Source: Inquilinus ginsengisoli_A
Lineage (GTDB): Bacteria > Pseudomonadota > Alphaproteobacteria > DSM-16000 > Inquilinaceae
Length of the DNA stretch: 64,000 nt
NCBI RefSeq assembly: GCF_031453975.1
Contig: NZ_JAVDPW010000010.1
Coordinates: forward strand, 186,001 to 250,000
Direction of reading: 5' to 3'
The translations under genes and the position numbers were made by a program. The notes under the pieces were generated by a model. The model saw nothing but the letters and a program-made list of their open reading frames with translations. It was not told the origin of the DNA and ran no database searches. Positions 28,716-37,353 of this stretch are shown piece after piece; position 1 is the stretch's first letter; every line of letters starts with the position of its first letter.

Positions 28716-28754
28716 CCGCCGTCGCGCGTCACCTCCAGTCCCCAGAGGGGTCCC

Positions 28755-31700
28755 ATGTTCTCGCGCTTCTTCATCGAGCGGCCGGTTCTCTCCAACGTGC
28801 TGGCCCTGGTCATCGTGCTGATCGGGGCGATATCGCTGCTGCGCCTGCCGATCTCGCAATACCCCAATGTCGTGCCGCCGACGGTGCAGGTGACCACGGT
28901 CTATCCCGGCGCCAGCGCCCGGACGATCATGGACACGGTCGCCCTGCCGGTCGAACTGCAGGTCAACGGCGTCGAAGGCATGATCTACATGCAGTCGACC
29001 AGCGCCAGCGACGGCACCTACACCCTGACCGTCACCTTCGACATCGGCACCGACCCAGACCTGGCCCAGGTGCTGGTGCAGAACCGGGTCGCGATCGCGC
29101 TGTCGTCCCTGCCGCAGGCGGTGCAGGTGCAGGGCGTGAACGTGCAGAAGAAGTCGACCGCGGTGCTGCAGTTCATCACGCTGTCCTCCGCCGACGACCG
29201 GTATGACGGGCTGTTCCTGTCCAACTACGCCGTGATCAACCTGCAGAAGGAGCTGGCCCGGCTGCCCGGGATCGGCAACGTCACCGTGTTCGGCGCCGGC
29301 CCCTACGCCATGCGGGTGTGGATGGACCCGGACAAGCTGCAAAGCTACGGCCTGGTGCCGGCCGACGTCGTCGGCGCCATCCAGCAGGAAAGCCAGGAGG
29401 TCACGGCCGGCATGGTCGGGATGCCCCCGGCCCCGAACGGCCAGAACTTCCAGTACACCGTGAACGTCGCCGGCCGGCTGGACGCCGCCGCCGATTTCGA
29501 GACGATCGTGGTCAAGGCCGACAACCAGAACGGCGGCCGCCTGGTCAGGGTCCGCGACATCGGGCGGGTCGAGTTGGGGTCGCAGAGCTACAGCCACACC
29601 GCGACCCTGAACGGCCATCCCACGGCGGCGATCGGTATCTTCCAGCTGCCCGACGCCAACGCCCTGGCGGTGGCGGGGGAGGTGCGGACGAAGATGGCGG
29701 AGCTGGCCAAGGCGTTCCCCCAGGGCCTGACCTACGACATCCCGTTCGACACCACCAAATTCGTCAGCGCCTCGATCGACGAGGTCTACAAGACCCTGAT
29801 CGAGGCGGCGGTCCTGGTGCTGGTCGTCATCCTGCTGTTCCTGCAGGATTGGCGCGCCATGCTGGTGCCGGCGACGACGGTGCCGGTCACCATCATCGGC
29901 GCCTTCGCGGCGATGGCGATGCTCGGCTTCAGCGTCAACACCGCGACCCTCTTCGCCATCGTCCTGGCCATCGGCATCGTCGTCGACGACGCCATCGTCA
30001 TCGTCGAGGGCGTGTCGCGCCACATGGAGGCGGGGCTGAGCGGCCGGGAGGCCGCGGTGAAGGCGATGGGCGAGCTGTTCGGCCCGATCATCGGCATTAC
30101 CCTGGTGCTGATGTCGGTGTTCGTGCCGGCCGCCTTCCTGCCCGGGCTGACCGGCCAGATGTACCAGCAATTCGCCCTGGTGATCGCCGCCACCGCCATC
30201 ATCAGCGCGATCAACGCCGCCACGCTGAAGCCGACGCAATGCGCGCTATGGCTGAAGCCGCCGACCCCGCCGGAGCAGCGCAACCTGATCTATCGCGGCT
30301 TCAACCGGGGCTATGGCGCGCTGGAGCATTGGTACGAACGGCTGGTCCGGCGCATGGTCAACCACAGCATCCTGATGGTGCTGGTGGCCTTCGGCCTGAT
30401 CGGCCTGGCGTTCTGGGGCATGTCGCGGGTGCCGACGGCGTTCCTGCCGATCGAGGACCAGGGCTACGCCATCATCAGCGTGCAGCTGCCCGAGGGCGCG
30501 TCGCTGCAGCGCACCGACCGCACCGTGGCGGAGGTGACGAAGATCGCGCTGGCCACCCCCGGCGTCGCCAATGTCGTCGGCGTCAGCGGCATCTCGGTGC
30601 TCGACAACAACGCCACGCTGTTCAACGCCGGCATGGCCTATGTGATCTTCAAGGACTGGTCGGAGCGCGGCCGCGACGAAAGCCTGCCGGCGATCTACCG
30701 CAAGCTGACGGCATCGCTGGCCGACCTGCAGGACGGGGCGGCCTTCGTGCTGGTGCCGCCGCCGATCCAGGGTATCGGCAATTCCGGCGGCTTCACCATG
30801 CAGTTGCTGGTCAAGGACGGCAGCGCCGATTTCGCCCAGCTGCAGGGCACTGCGCGCGAGGTGGTGGCCAAGGCGGCGACGCAGTCGGCGCTGCAGCGCG
30901 TGAACACCACCTTCAGCGCCGGCACGCCGCAGCTGTTCCTGGCGGTGGACCGGATCAAGGCCGAGACGCTGGGGGTGACCGTCGGCCAGGTGTTCTCGAC
31001 GCTCGAGGCCTATCTCGGCTCGACCTACGTCACCCAGTTCAACAAGTTCAACAACGTCTTCCAGGTCTACGCCCAGGCCGAGGCGCAGCACCGGCTGGTC
31101 CCCGACGACATCCTGAAGCTGAAGCTCCGGACCCCGGACGGACAGATGGTGCCGCTGGGCAGCCTCCTGACCGTGCAGACGGTGCAGGGGCCGCCGCTGA
31201 TCAGCCTCTACAACCTCTACCCGTCGGTCACCCTCGCGGGTGGTCCGGCGCCGGGCTTCAGCTCGGGCCAGGCGATGGGGCTGATGGACCAGATCGCGGC
31301 GCAGACCCTGCCGCCCGGCTATGGCTCGGACTGGACCGCGATGTCCTACCAGGAGAGGATCGTCGGCAACCAGATCTACCTGATCTTCGGTCTGGCCCTG
31401 GTCCTGGTCTACTTCGTGCTGGCCGGCCAGTACGAAAGCTGGACCCAGCCGCTGTCGGTCATCCTGGCCGTGCCGCTGGCCCTGCTGGGCACGGTCGCGG
31501 CGCTCAACCTGCTCGGCGTCGCCAACAACCTGTACACCCAGATCGGCGTCATCCTGCTGATCTCGCTGGCGGCCAAGAACGCCATCCTGATCGTCGAGGT
31601 GGCGCGGGAGAAGCGGGCCGAGGGCGTGGACATCGCCGACGCGGCGGTGGAGGCGGCGCGGGCCAGGTTCCGGCCGATCCTGATGACGTCCTTCGCCTTC

Positions 31701-31919
31701 ATCCTCGGCGTCCTGCCGCTGGTCTTCGCCACCGGGGCAGGGGCCAATTCGCGCATCTCGATCGGCATCGCCGTGGTCAGCGGCATGCTGGCCTCGACCT
31801 GCCTCGCGGTGCTGTTCGTGCCGTCCTTCTTCACCGTGCTGCAGCGGCTGTCGGAACGCAAAGGCGCGAAGGCGCCGCATGCGGCCCCCGCGACCGATGC
31901 GCCGGGCGGAAACCACTGA
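28755..31919 (+). CDS. RND multidrug efflux permease, HAE-1 type
   Basis: A 1054-residue inner-membrane pump beginning MFSRFFIERPVLSNVLALVI, the usual start of AcrB/MexF-type proteins. The twelve-helix plan with two large periplasmic loops is evident. TM4 has the proton-relay pair in GIVVDDAIVIVEG, and TM10 has the matching lysine in SLAAKNAILIVEVAREK. The sequence is full length with no disruption. It probably exports hydrophobic compounds, dyes or envelope lipids in exchange for protons. It works with the adaptor 39 bases upstream. Confidence 0.96.
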   Translation: MFSRFFIERPVLSNVLALVIVLIGAISLLRLPISQYPNVVPPTVQVTTVYPGASARTIMDTVALPVELQVNGVEGMIYMQSTSASDGTYTLTVTFDIGTDPDLAQVLVQNRVAIALSSLPQAVQVQGVNVQKKSTAVLQFITLSSADDRYDGLFLSNYAVINLQKELARLPGIGNVTVFGAGPYAMRVWMDPDKLQSYGLVPADVVGAIQQESQEVTAGMVGMPPAPNGQNFQYTVNVAGRLDAAADFETIVVKADNQNGGRLVRVRDIGRVELGSQSYSHTATLNGHPTAAIGIFQLPDANALAVAGEVRTKMAELAKAFPQGLTYDIPFDTTKFVSASIDEVYKTLIEAAVLVLVVILLFLQDWRAMLVPATTVPVTIIGAFAAMAMLGFSVNTATLFAIVLAIGIVVDDAIVIVEGVSRHMEAGLSGREAAVKAMGELFGPIIGITLVLMSVFVPAAFLPGLTGQMYQQFALVIAATAIISAINAATLKPTQCALWLKPPTPPEQRNLIYRGFNRGYGALEHWYERLVRRMVNHSILMVLVAFGLIGLAFWGMSRVPTAFLPIEDQGYAIISVQLPEGASLQRTDRTVAEVTKIALATPGVANVVGVSGISVLDNNATLFNAGMAYVIFKDWSERGRDESLPAIYRKLTASLADLQDGAAFVLVPPPIQGIGNSGGFTMQLLVKDGSADFAQLQGTAREVVAKAATQSALQRVNTTFSAGTPQLFLAVDRIKAETLGVTVGQVFSTLEAYLGSTYVTQFNKFNNVFQVYAQAEAQHRLVPDDILKLKLRTPDGQMVPLGSLLTVQTVQGPPLISLYNLYPSVTLAGGPAPGFSSGQAMGLMDQIAAQTLPPGYGSDWTAMSYQERIVGNQIYLIFGLALVLVYFVLAGQYESWTQPLSVILAVPLALLGTVAALNLLGVANNLYTQIGVILLISLAAKNAILIVEVAREKRAEGVDIADAAVEAARARFRPILMTSFAFILGVLPLVFATGAGANSRISIGIAVVSGMLASTCLAVLFVPSFFTVLQRLSERKGAKAPHAAPATDAPGGNH

Positions 31920-31954
31920 TCCCAGACCATCCGATCCGACCCAGGAGAACCCAG

Positions 31955-32641
31955 ATGAGACTGTTGCAGATATCAGTGGTGGCCGCGGCGATCGCCCTGG
32001 CCGCCTGCGGCTCGAACAAGCCGGAGACCACCGCCGGCCTGTCCGGGGAAATGCCGCTCAGCGCGCCGGCCGAGGGCAGCACCGCCGCCGGCAACCTCGG
32101 CGACAACACCCTCGTCTACCGGTCGCCGAAGCTCGACCTTTCCAAGTATCATGGGGTCTACATCCCGGCCGCCGATGTCTATCGCGGCCCGGATGCCGAT
32201 TTCGGCGAGGTCTCGCCCCAGGACCAGCAGCTGCTCGGCCTCGCCCTGACCCAGGATGTCGGGCGCGCACTGTCGCGCAATCGCAACGTCGTCTCCCGCC
32301 CCGGGCCGGGCATCGTCACCCTGCAGCTGACTCTCGCCGGGGTCTCCAAGACCCGGCCGATCCTGTCGCTCACCAGGATCACGCCGATCGGGCTGGGGAT
32401 CACCGCCATCAAATCCGTCGGGGACATGCCCGCGGCCTTCGTCGGCGCCGTGACCGTCGCGGGCAAGTTCACCGATTCCCAGACCGGCCAGATCCTGGGC
32501 GGCTTCGTCACCCGGCAGAGCCCGCCGGCCTATGACCTGCGGTCCTCCGCCGGCACGGTGGAGACGGCGCGGCTCGCCTTGACCCATATGGCGTCCGGGC
32601 TGGCCACCGCGATCGACGACGTGGTCGGGAAGCGGCGCTAA
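31955..32641 (+). CDS. DUF3313 family lipoprotein
   Basis: A 228-residue protein starting at ATG 31955, preceded by AGGAGAACC. The lipoprotein leader is MRLLQISVVAAAIALAAC with Cys18. The mature segment contains SPKLDLSKYHGVYIPAADVY and later TLQLTLAGVSKTRPILSLT, the pattern I associate with DUF3313. Family members have no known activity but often follow RND or envelope genes, as here, where it ends the run that began with the autotransporter. Confidence 0.8.
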   Translation: MRLLQISVVAAAIALAACGSNKPETTAGLSGEMPLSAPAEGSTAAGNLGDNTLVYRSPKLDLSKYHGVYIPAADVYRGPDADFGEVSPQDQQLLGLALTQDVGRALSRNRNVVSRPGPGIVTLQLTLAGVSKTRPILSLTRITPIGLGITAIKSVGDMPAAFVGAVTVAGKFTDSQTGQILGGFVTRQSPPAYDLRSSAGTVETARLALTHMASGLATAIDDVVGKRR

Positions 32642-32693
32642 CGGCCTGGTCCAGGGGTGGAGCGACAGCTCCGTCCCGGCCCCGCGGTTCCGG

Positions 32694-32912
32694 TCAGTCG
32701 ATCACGACCACGGTCTGGTCGGCGTCCAGCCCCTCGGCGCCCTCGGCGACATGGACCGAGGCGACGGTGCCGGCGACCGGCGCCTCGTGCGGCACCTCCA
32801 TCTTCATCACCTCCATGATGAACAGGGTGTCGCCGGCGGCCACCGCATCGCCGGGCTTGACCAGCACCTTCCACATGTTGCCGGCGGTCTGGGTCTTCAC
32901 GTCGGTCGCCAT
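32694..32912 (-). CDS. Biotin/lipoyl carrier protein (BCCP-type)
   Basis: A 72-residue protein starting at the ATG at 32912. It is a bare biotinyl domain: the biotin acceptor lysine lies in FIMEVMKMEVPHEAP (canonical EAMKM written here as EVMKM), preceded by KPGDAVAAGDTL and followed by GTVASVHVAEG. No Pro/Ala-rich linker or N-terminal extension is present, unlike AccB (about 150 residues). It shuttles carboxybiotin between the biotin carboxylase at 34974-36332 and the carboxyltransferase-like PxpB/PxpC pair in the same operon. Confidence 0.88.
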   Translation of the reverse strand: MATDVKTQTAGNMWKVLVKPGDAVAAGDTLFIMEVMKMEVPHEAPVAGTVASVHVAEGAEGLDADQTVVVID

Positions 32913-32978
32913 GGTCCTGCTTCCCTGCTGATGGCGATGGTCCGGTCGTCCCCGGCCCGCCCTGTTCCCACCCTTACC

Positions 32979-33068
32979 TGTCATTGCCCGGCTTGACCGG
33001 GCAATCCAGGGGCCGTCGAGAGCCGCTCTCGCCGCCCCTGGATGCCACGGTCGAGCCGTGGCATGACA
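32979..33068. repeat. 90-bp palindromic repeat element, copy 1
   Basis: The unit is made of two inverted repeats: TTGCCCGGCTTGACCGGGCAA at its left end and a matching pair (TGCCACGG and CCGTGGCA) at its right end, each beside TGTCA/TGACA termini. CCAGGGGC and GCCCCTGG face each other inside. Copy 2 at 41009-41098 has the same 90 bases in reverse orientation with only a few mismatches. It sits in the gap between the carrier-protein and PxpC genes. It looks like an alphaproteobacterial REP/RPE-type intergenic repeat. Confidence 0.75.
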
Positions 33069-33093
33069 CTGAAGGTTGAATTCCTAGTCGCCG

Positions 33094-34068
33094 TCACCCG
33101 ACCTCGATCGACGTCTCCGTGCACAGGTCGCGCAGCCGGCGCGCCATGGCCTGGGCCTCGTCGACCGAGACCGCCTTGAAATTGTAGATCTCGCCCGGCC
33201 GCGACTGGCCCAGCTTCCAGAACACCGCCTGCGGCACGGTGTAGGGGTTGATGAAGCCGCCCATCGACGGGCCGTCGCTGACCAGGATGATCGGCGTCTG
33301 CCCGGCCAGGTTGATGGCGCCGAGGGGATAGCCCTGGTCGATGATGTTGGACGGCAGCGACCCGTGCTCCGGCGCCTTGTCCGTCGCCCTGGCGGCGAAG
33401 CTCCATTCCGGCCCGTCCAGGCGGAAGCCGGTGCGGTCGGATTTCGATGACAGCTTCCAGTCGGCGGACAGGAAGCGTTCATGCCCGGCGGCGTCGATCC
33501 AGTCGTCGTTCGGCCCGGCCACCACCTCGATGGTCCAGCGCTTGCCCACAGCGAAGGCCGGCCGTGCCGATTCCTTCACCCGGCGGCCCGGCTTCCCCGC
33601 GGCCTCGGCCACCGGCACCACCTGGCCCTCCTTCAGCGCCCGGCCGCCCATGCCGCCGACGCCGGCCTTGTGGAAGGTGGCGCGGGCGCCCAGCCAGGGC
33701 TCGGTGCTGATGCCGCCGGCGACGGCGATGTAGCCGCGGGCGCCGGTGCGGGCGAAGGCCATCGCCAGAGTCTGGCCGGCCCTGACCGCCACCGACTGCC
33801 ACAGCGGGAACGGCGCGCCGTCCAGCGTGGCCTGCATCTCGGCGCCGGTCACGGCGACCACGCCGTCGCGCTGGAACTTCAGCGTCGGGCCCAGGAACTG
33901 GCATTCCAGCCCGGCGGCGCCGGGATCGTTGCCGACCAGCACATTGGCCAGGCGGAAGGACCAGGAATCCATCGGGCCCGAGGGCGGGAAGCCCTGGTTC
34001 CAGAAGCCGATGCGGCCCGGCCAGTCCTGCACCGAGGTCTCGAGCCCCGGCTTGATCACTTCGAGCAT
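33094..34068 (-). CDS. pxpC: 5-oxoprolinase subunit C-like / biotin-dependent carboxyltransferase domain protein (KipA family)
   Basis: A 324-residue protein beginning MLEVIKPGLETSVQDWPGR, the near-invariant start of the CT_A_B (KipA/PxpC) family. It also shows GFPPSGPMDSWSFRLANVLV, ECQFLGPTL and a late GYPLGAINLAGQTPIILVSDG. In E. coli-type systems PxpC works with PxpB and PxpA to hydrolyse 5-oxoproline with ATP. The same domain makes up part of the carboxyltransferase of urea carboxylase. Because a biotin carboxylase and a carrier protein are encoded in the same operon here, the biotin-dependent reading is at least as likely. Confidence 0.88.
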   Translation of the reverse strand: MLEVIKPGLETSVQDWPGRIGFWNQGFPPSGPMDSWSFRLANVLVGNDPGAAGLECQFLGPTLKFQRDGVVAVTGAEMQATLDGAPFPLWQSVAVRAGQTLAMAFARTGARGYIAVAGGISTEPWLGARATFHKAGVGGMGGRALKEGQVVPVAEAAGKPGRRVKESARPAFAVGKRWTIEVVAGPNDDWIDAAGHERFLSADWKLSSKSDRTGFRLDGPEWSFAARATDKAPEHGSLPSNIIDQGYPLGAINLAGQTPIILVSDGPSMGGFINPYTVPQAVFWKLGQSRPGEIYNFKAVSVDEAQAMARRLRDLCTETSIEVG

Positions 34069-34078
34069 GCGGGCCTCC

Positions 34079-34948
34079 TCAGAACCGGCGGGTGAGGTCG
34101 AGCGCCCCGACCCAGCGCTTGTACTGGCGGACGGAGAACTTCTGGTATTCGACCACGTTGTAGACGTAGCTGCCGTCGGCGACGCGGCGCTCGGCCTCTT
34201 CGAACTCCTCGACCGTGCAGGGCACGAACTTCACCCGGTCGCCGGGGCGGAACAGGCAGATCGAGTGCTCGAACACGTCGAAGCGCTTCTCCGGGTCCCA
34301 GATCGGCACCGGGATGCGGCCGAAGATCTGGTAGCCGCCGGGCAGATGCTCGGGGTAGATCGCGGTCGAGGCGCCGCCCATCCCGACCGTGCCCTTGGGC
34401 GTCCAGGTCCGCGGCGGGTTGTATTTCGGCGCGGTCAGCTTGCAGCGCGGGTCCAGCGCCATCATGAAGGGCAGGCCGGGCCAGAAGCCCAGCGCCGCCA
34501 CCCAGTATTCGGTACCGGAATGCACCCGGACGAACTGCTCCACGTCCGACAGCCCGTTCAGCTCGGCCACGAATTCGGGGTCGGTCTGCTTCGGCGCGAT
34601 CTTGGCGATGTAGTCCTGCACGCACTCCCGGGTCCAGGGGTCGAGATAGACGGTCGGGAAGTAGAAGATCCTGCTTTCCAGCTCGATGTCGTCGGACGAG
34701 CCGAGGGCGGCGATCAGCCGCTCCAGCTCGCGCGACAGGTCGGCGTAGGAGATCTCGTCCGGCTCGTAATGGATCAGCATCGAGGCGAAGCAGGGCGCGG
34801 TCTCGATCACCCCCTTGGTCTTCTGCTCGGCGATGGCGGTGGCCAGGCCCTGGGCCATGAAGTTCAGCTCGAGATTCATCTCGTTGCCGAACTCGATCAG
34901 CAGGTAGCGGTCGCCGCCCGGCCGGAACTCTGGTCTGTCGTAGATCAT
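34079..34948 (-). CDS. pxpB: 5-oxoprolinase subunit B-like / urea carboxylase-type carboxyltransferase domain protein (KipI family)
   Basis: A 289-residue protein of the CT_C_D (KipI/PxpB) family, longer than the usual 210-240. The start FRPGGDRYLLIEFGNEMNL is typical. The core KYNPPRTWTPKGTVGMGG and then PGGYQIFGRIPVPIWD resembles the corresponding part of urea carboxylase (KYNP, RTWTP, GIGG, PGGYQ..GR) more than ordinary KipI. About 60 residues follow the conserved core. It ends 10 bases before the PxpC start and pairs with it. With the carrier and carboxylase genes it may form a split urea-carboxylase-like enzyme acting on an amide or lactam. Confidence 0.85.
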   Translation of the reverse strand: MIYDRPEFRPGGDRYLLIEFGNEMNLELNFMAQGLATAIAEQKTKGVIETAPCFASMLIHYEPDEISYADLSRELERLIAALGSSDDIELESRIFYFPTVYLDPWTRECVQDYIAKIAPKQTDPEFVAELNGLSDVEQFVRVHSGTEYWVAALGFWPGLPFMMALDPRCKLTAPKYNPPRTWTPKGTVGMGGASTAIYPEHLPGGYQIFGRIPVPIWDPEKRFDVFEHSICLFRPGDRVKFVPCTVEEFEEAERRVADGSYVYNVVEYQKFSVRQYKRWVGALDLTRRF

Positions 34949-34973
34949 CCCTGTCTCCCTGCCGGTTCTCGCA

Positions 34974-36332
34974 TCAGCCGATCAATTCAGCCTTGTGGGT
35001 GTCGACGAAGCTGGTGGTGGTGCGCCCCGCGCGGAAGGCGGGGTGGCCGATGGTGCGCGCCAGGAACGGCGCGTTGGCCACCAGCCCCTCGACCTCCACC
35101 CGCGCCAGCGCCGCCAGCATCCGGGCGATGGCGGCGTCGCGGTCCGCGCCATGGGCGATGATCTTGGCGATCATCGGATCGTAGAACGGCGTCACCGCAT
35201 CGCCCTGGCGCACGCCGGTGTCGACCCGGATGCCCGCCATGCCCTCCGGCAGCACCAGCCGGGCCAGCGTGCCGGGCTGGGGCAGGAACATCCTGGCCGG
35301 GTTCTCGGCATAGAGCCGGCATTCGATGGCGTGGCCGGACTGGCGGATGTCCTCCTGGCGCAGCGCCAGGGCCTCGCCGGCGGCCAGCCGCAGCTGCAGC
35401 CCCACCAGGTCCAGGCCGGTCACCGCCTCGGTGACGGGGTGTTCGACCTGGATCCGGGTGTTCATCTCCAGGAAGAAGAAGCCCTGGCTGTCGTCATCGA
35501 CCACGAATTCGATGGTGCCGGCGCCGCGATAGCGCACCGCCTCGGCCAGGGCCACCGCCGCCGCCGTCATCCGGGCGCGGGTGGCGGCGGAGATGCCGGG
35601 CGAGGGGCTTTCCTCGACGATCTTCTGGAACCGGCGCTGGATCGAGCATTCGCGCTCGAACAGGTGCACCGCGCGGCCGTCGCCGAAGCCGAAGACCTGG
35701 ACCTCGACATGCCGGGCGTTGCGGACATAGCGCTCCAGGAACACCGTGCCGTCGCCGAAGCTGCGCGCCGCCATGCCCTGGGTCGCCTCCGCCACCTTGC
35801 GCAGATCGGCCGGGGCGTCGACCACGCGCATGCCGATGCCGCCGCCGCCGCCCGAGGCCTTGACCAGCAGCGGGAAGCCGACCGTGTCGCCGGCCGCCTC
35901 GATGCCCTCCAGGTCGCCCTCGGGGAAGCGCCGGCTGCCGGGCAGCACCGGCACGCCGGCGGCCTCGGCCAGGGCGCGGGCGCGGGCCTTGTCGCCCATC
36001 GCCTCGATCGACTCCGGCGTCGGCCCGACCCAGGTCAGCCCGGCCTCCACCACGGCCCGTGCGAAGCCCTCGTTCTCGGCCAGGAAGCCGTAGCCGGGAT
36101 GGACGGCATCGGCGCCGGTGGCGCGCGCCGCGGCCAGGAGGGCGTCGATCTTGAGGTAGCTCTCGGCCGGCTTGGACGGTCCGATGCGCACCGCCTCGTC
36201 GGCCAGGGCGGTGTGCATCGCGCCGGCGTCGGCGTCGGAATGGACCGCGACGGTCGCCAGCCCCAGCGCCCGGGCGGCGCGGATGATGCGGCAGGCGATC
36301 TCGCCGCGATTGGCGATCAGGAGCTTGTTCAT
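34974..36332 (-). CDS. Biotin carboxylase (AccC-like)
   Basis: A 452-residue ATP-grasp protein beginning MNKLLIANRGEIACRIIRAA. Motifs are HPGYGFLAEN, the glycine loop KASGGGGGIGMRVV, and EMNTRIQVEHPVTE with the catalytic Glu and Arg. It carboxylates biotin on the small carrier protein, using bicarbonate and ATP. The housekeeping AccC normally sits beside accB. Here the neighbours are PxpA/B/C homologues, so this is a dedicated pathway copy. The sequence appears complete. Confidence 0.93.
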   Translation of the reverse strand: MNKLLIANRGEIACRIIRAARALGLATVAVHSDADAGAMHTALADEAVRIGPSKPAESYLKIDALLAAARATGADAVHPGYGFLAENEGFARAVVEAGLTWVGPTPESIEAMGDKARARALAEAAGVPVLPGSRRFPEGDLEGIEAAGDTVGFPLLVKASGGGGGIGMRVVDAPADLRKVAEATQGMAARSFGDGTVFLERYVRNARHVEVQVFGFGDGRAVHLFERECSIQRRFQKIVEESPSPGISAATRARMTAAAVALAEAVRYRGAGTIEFVVDDDSQGFFFLEMNTRIQVEHPVTEAVTGLDLVGLQLRLAAGEALALRQEDIRQSGHAIECRLYAENPARMFLPQPGTLARLVLPEGMAGIRVDTGVRQGDAVTPFYDPMIAKIIAHGADRDAAIARMLAALARVEVEGLVANAPFLARTIGHPAFRAGRTTTSFVDTHKAELIG

Positions 36333-36359
36333 GGCCGGTTGTTCATGGCTGGCGGCGCC

Positions 36360-37088
36360 TCACGCCGCGCGCAGATACGGGCCGATGGCGTCGCGCACCG
36401 CGCGCGCCACCTCGACCGCGTTCGGCGTGTCGGAATGGATGCAGATCGATTCCGGCCGCACCGCGATGTCCTGGCCGCCCAGCGAGGTCACCTTGCCCTC
36501 GGCCAGGGCGCGCAGCGACCGATCCGCCGCGCGCTGGGGGTCGACGATGCCGCGCGACCGCACGATCACCAGGTAGCCATCGTCGCCATAGTCGAGGTCG
36601 GCATAGAACTCCGACACCAGGCGATGGCCGCGGCTCTGATACACCGTCTCGTGCAGCGTCCCGACCATGCCCAGCAGCGGCACCCGGAACACGTCGGCCG
36701 CGTCGCAGATGGCGTGCGCCACATGCTCCTGCTGCGCCGCCATGCCGTACAGGGCGCCATGCGGCTTGATGTGGTTCAGCCGCATGCCCTCGGCCTCCAG
36801 GAAGCCCTTCAGCGCACCGATCTGGTAGATGATGCAGTTGGCCAGCTCCTCGCGGCCGATCTTCATCTCGCGCCGGCCGAAGCCCTGCAGGTCGGGCAGC
36901 GACGGATGGGCGCCGACCCTGACGCCGTGCCGGCCGGCCAGCTGCACCGTGTGGCGCATGTGGTTGAAGTCGGAGGCATGGAAGCCGCAGGCGACATTGG
37001 CGACCGAGATCAGCGGCATCAGCGCGTCGTCGTCGCCCATGCGGTACAGGCCGAAGCCCTCGCCCATGTCGCAGTTGATCTCGGTCAT
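36360..37088 (-). CDS. pxpA: LamB/YcsF family protein (5-oxoprolinase subunit A-like)
   Basis: A 242-residue protein starting at the ATG at 37088 (TEINCDMGEGFGLYRMGDD). The LamB/YcsF hallmarks are NCDMGEGFG at the start, SVANVACGFHASDFNHM and VGAHPSLPDLQGFGRREM. The family is the catalytic A subunit of PxpABC 5-oxoprolinase and occurs in amide and lactam hydrolysis clusters. It is the first gene of the minus-strand operon that continues with the carboxylase, PxpB, PxpC and carrier genes, and it faces a LysR regulator. Confidence 0.9.
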   Translation of the reverse strand: MTEINCDMGEGFGLYRMGDDDALMPLISVANVACGFHASDFNHMRHTVQLAGRHGVRVGAHPSLPDLQGFGRREMKIGREELANCIIYQIGALKGFLEAEGMRLNHIKPHGALYGMAAQQEHVAHAICDAADVFRVPLLGMVGTLHETVYQSRGHRLVSEFYADLDYGDDGYLVIVRSRGIVDPQRAADRSLRALAEGKVTSLGGQDIAVRPESICIHSDTPNAVEVARAVRDAIGPYLRAA

Positions 37089-37304
37089 GCCGGGTCGGTC
37101 CTCGCCTGGGTCAGGGGGTGGGGCGCGGGGCAGGGGGCGGGCAGGGCACGGCGGTGCCCGGGCGCGGCGCACGCATAAAGGCCTCTCTGTCTGGATCCGG
37201 CCGGCTGCGAGCCTCGGGGGCCCGTCATTGGGAACGCCTGGACCGGTTGTGGCCACCAGCATTGCCCGGCGCGGCGGCCCTGTGAAATAGTATCTTCTTC
37301 TGAG

Positions 37305-37327
37305 CGATATCTGATTTTCAGATATCG
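37305..37327. promoter_or_regulatory. Perfect palindrome, likely LysR operator
   Basis: Ten-base arms (CGATATCTGA at 37305-37314 and TCAGATATCG at 37318-37327) flank TTT without a mismatch. The core ATCTGATTTTCAGAT also fits the LysR T-N11-A box. It ends 26 bases before the LysR start and lies in the gap of the divergent pxpA operon, an arrangement typical of LysR autoregulation plus control of the neighbour. Confidence 0.7.
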
Positions 37328-37353
37328 GTCGGCGTCGGGCCGCAGGGGATGGC

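Noticed and set aside
29318..31954. Long N-terminal extension in the frame of the DUF3313 lipoprotein, overlapping the RND gene
   Set aside because: It is Arg/Gly-rich shadow sequence; the ATG at 31955 begins a proper lipoprotein leader with a ribosome site.
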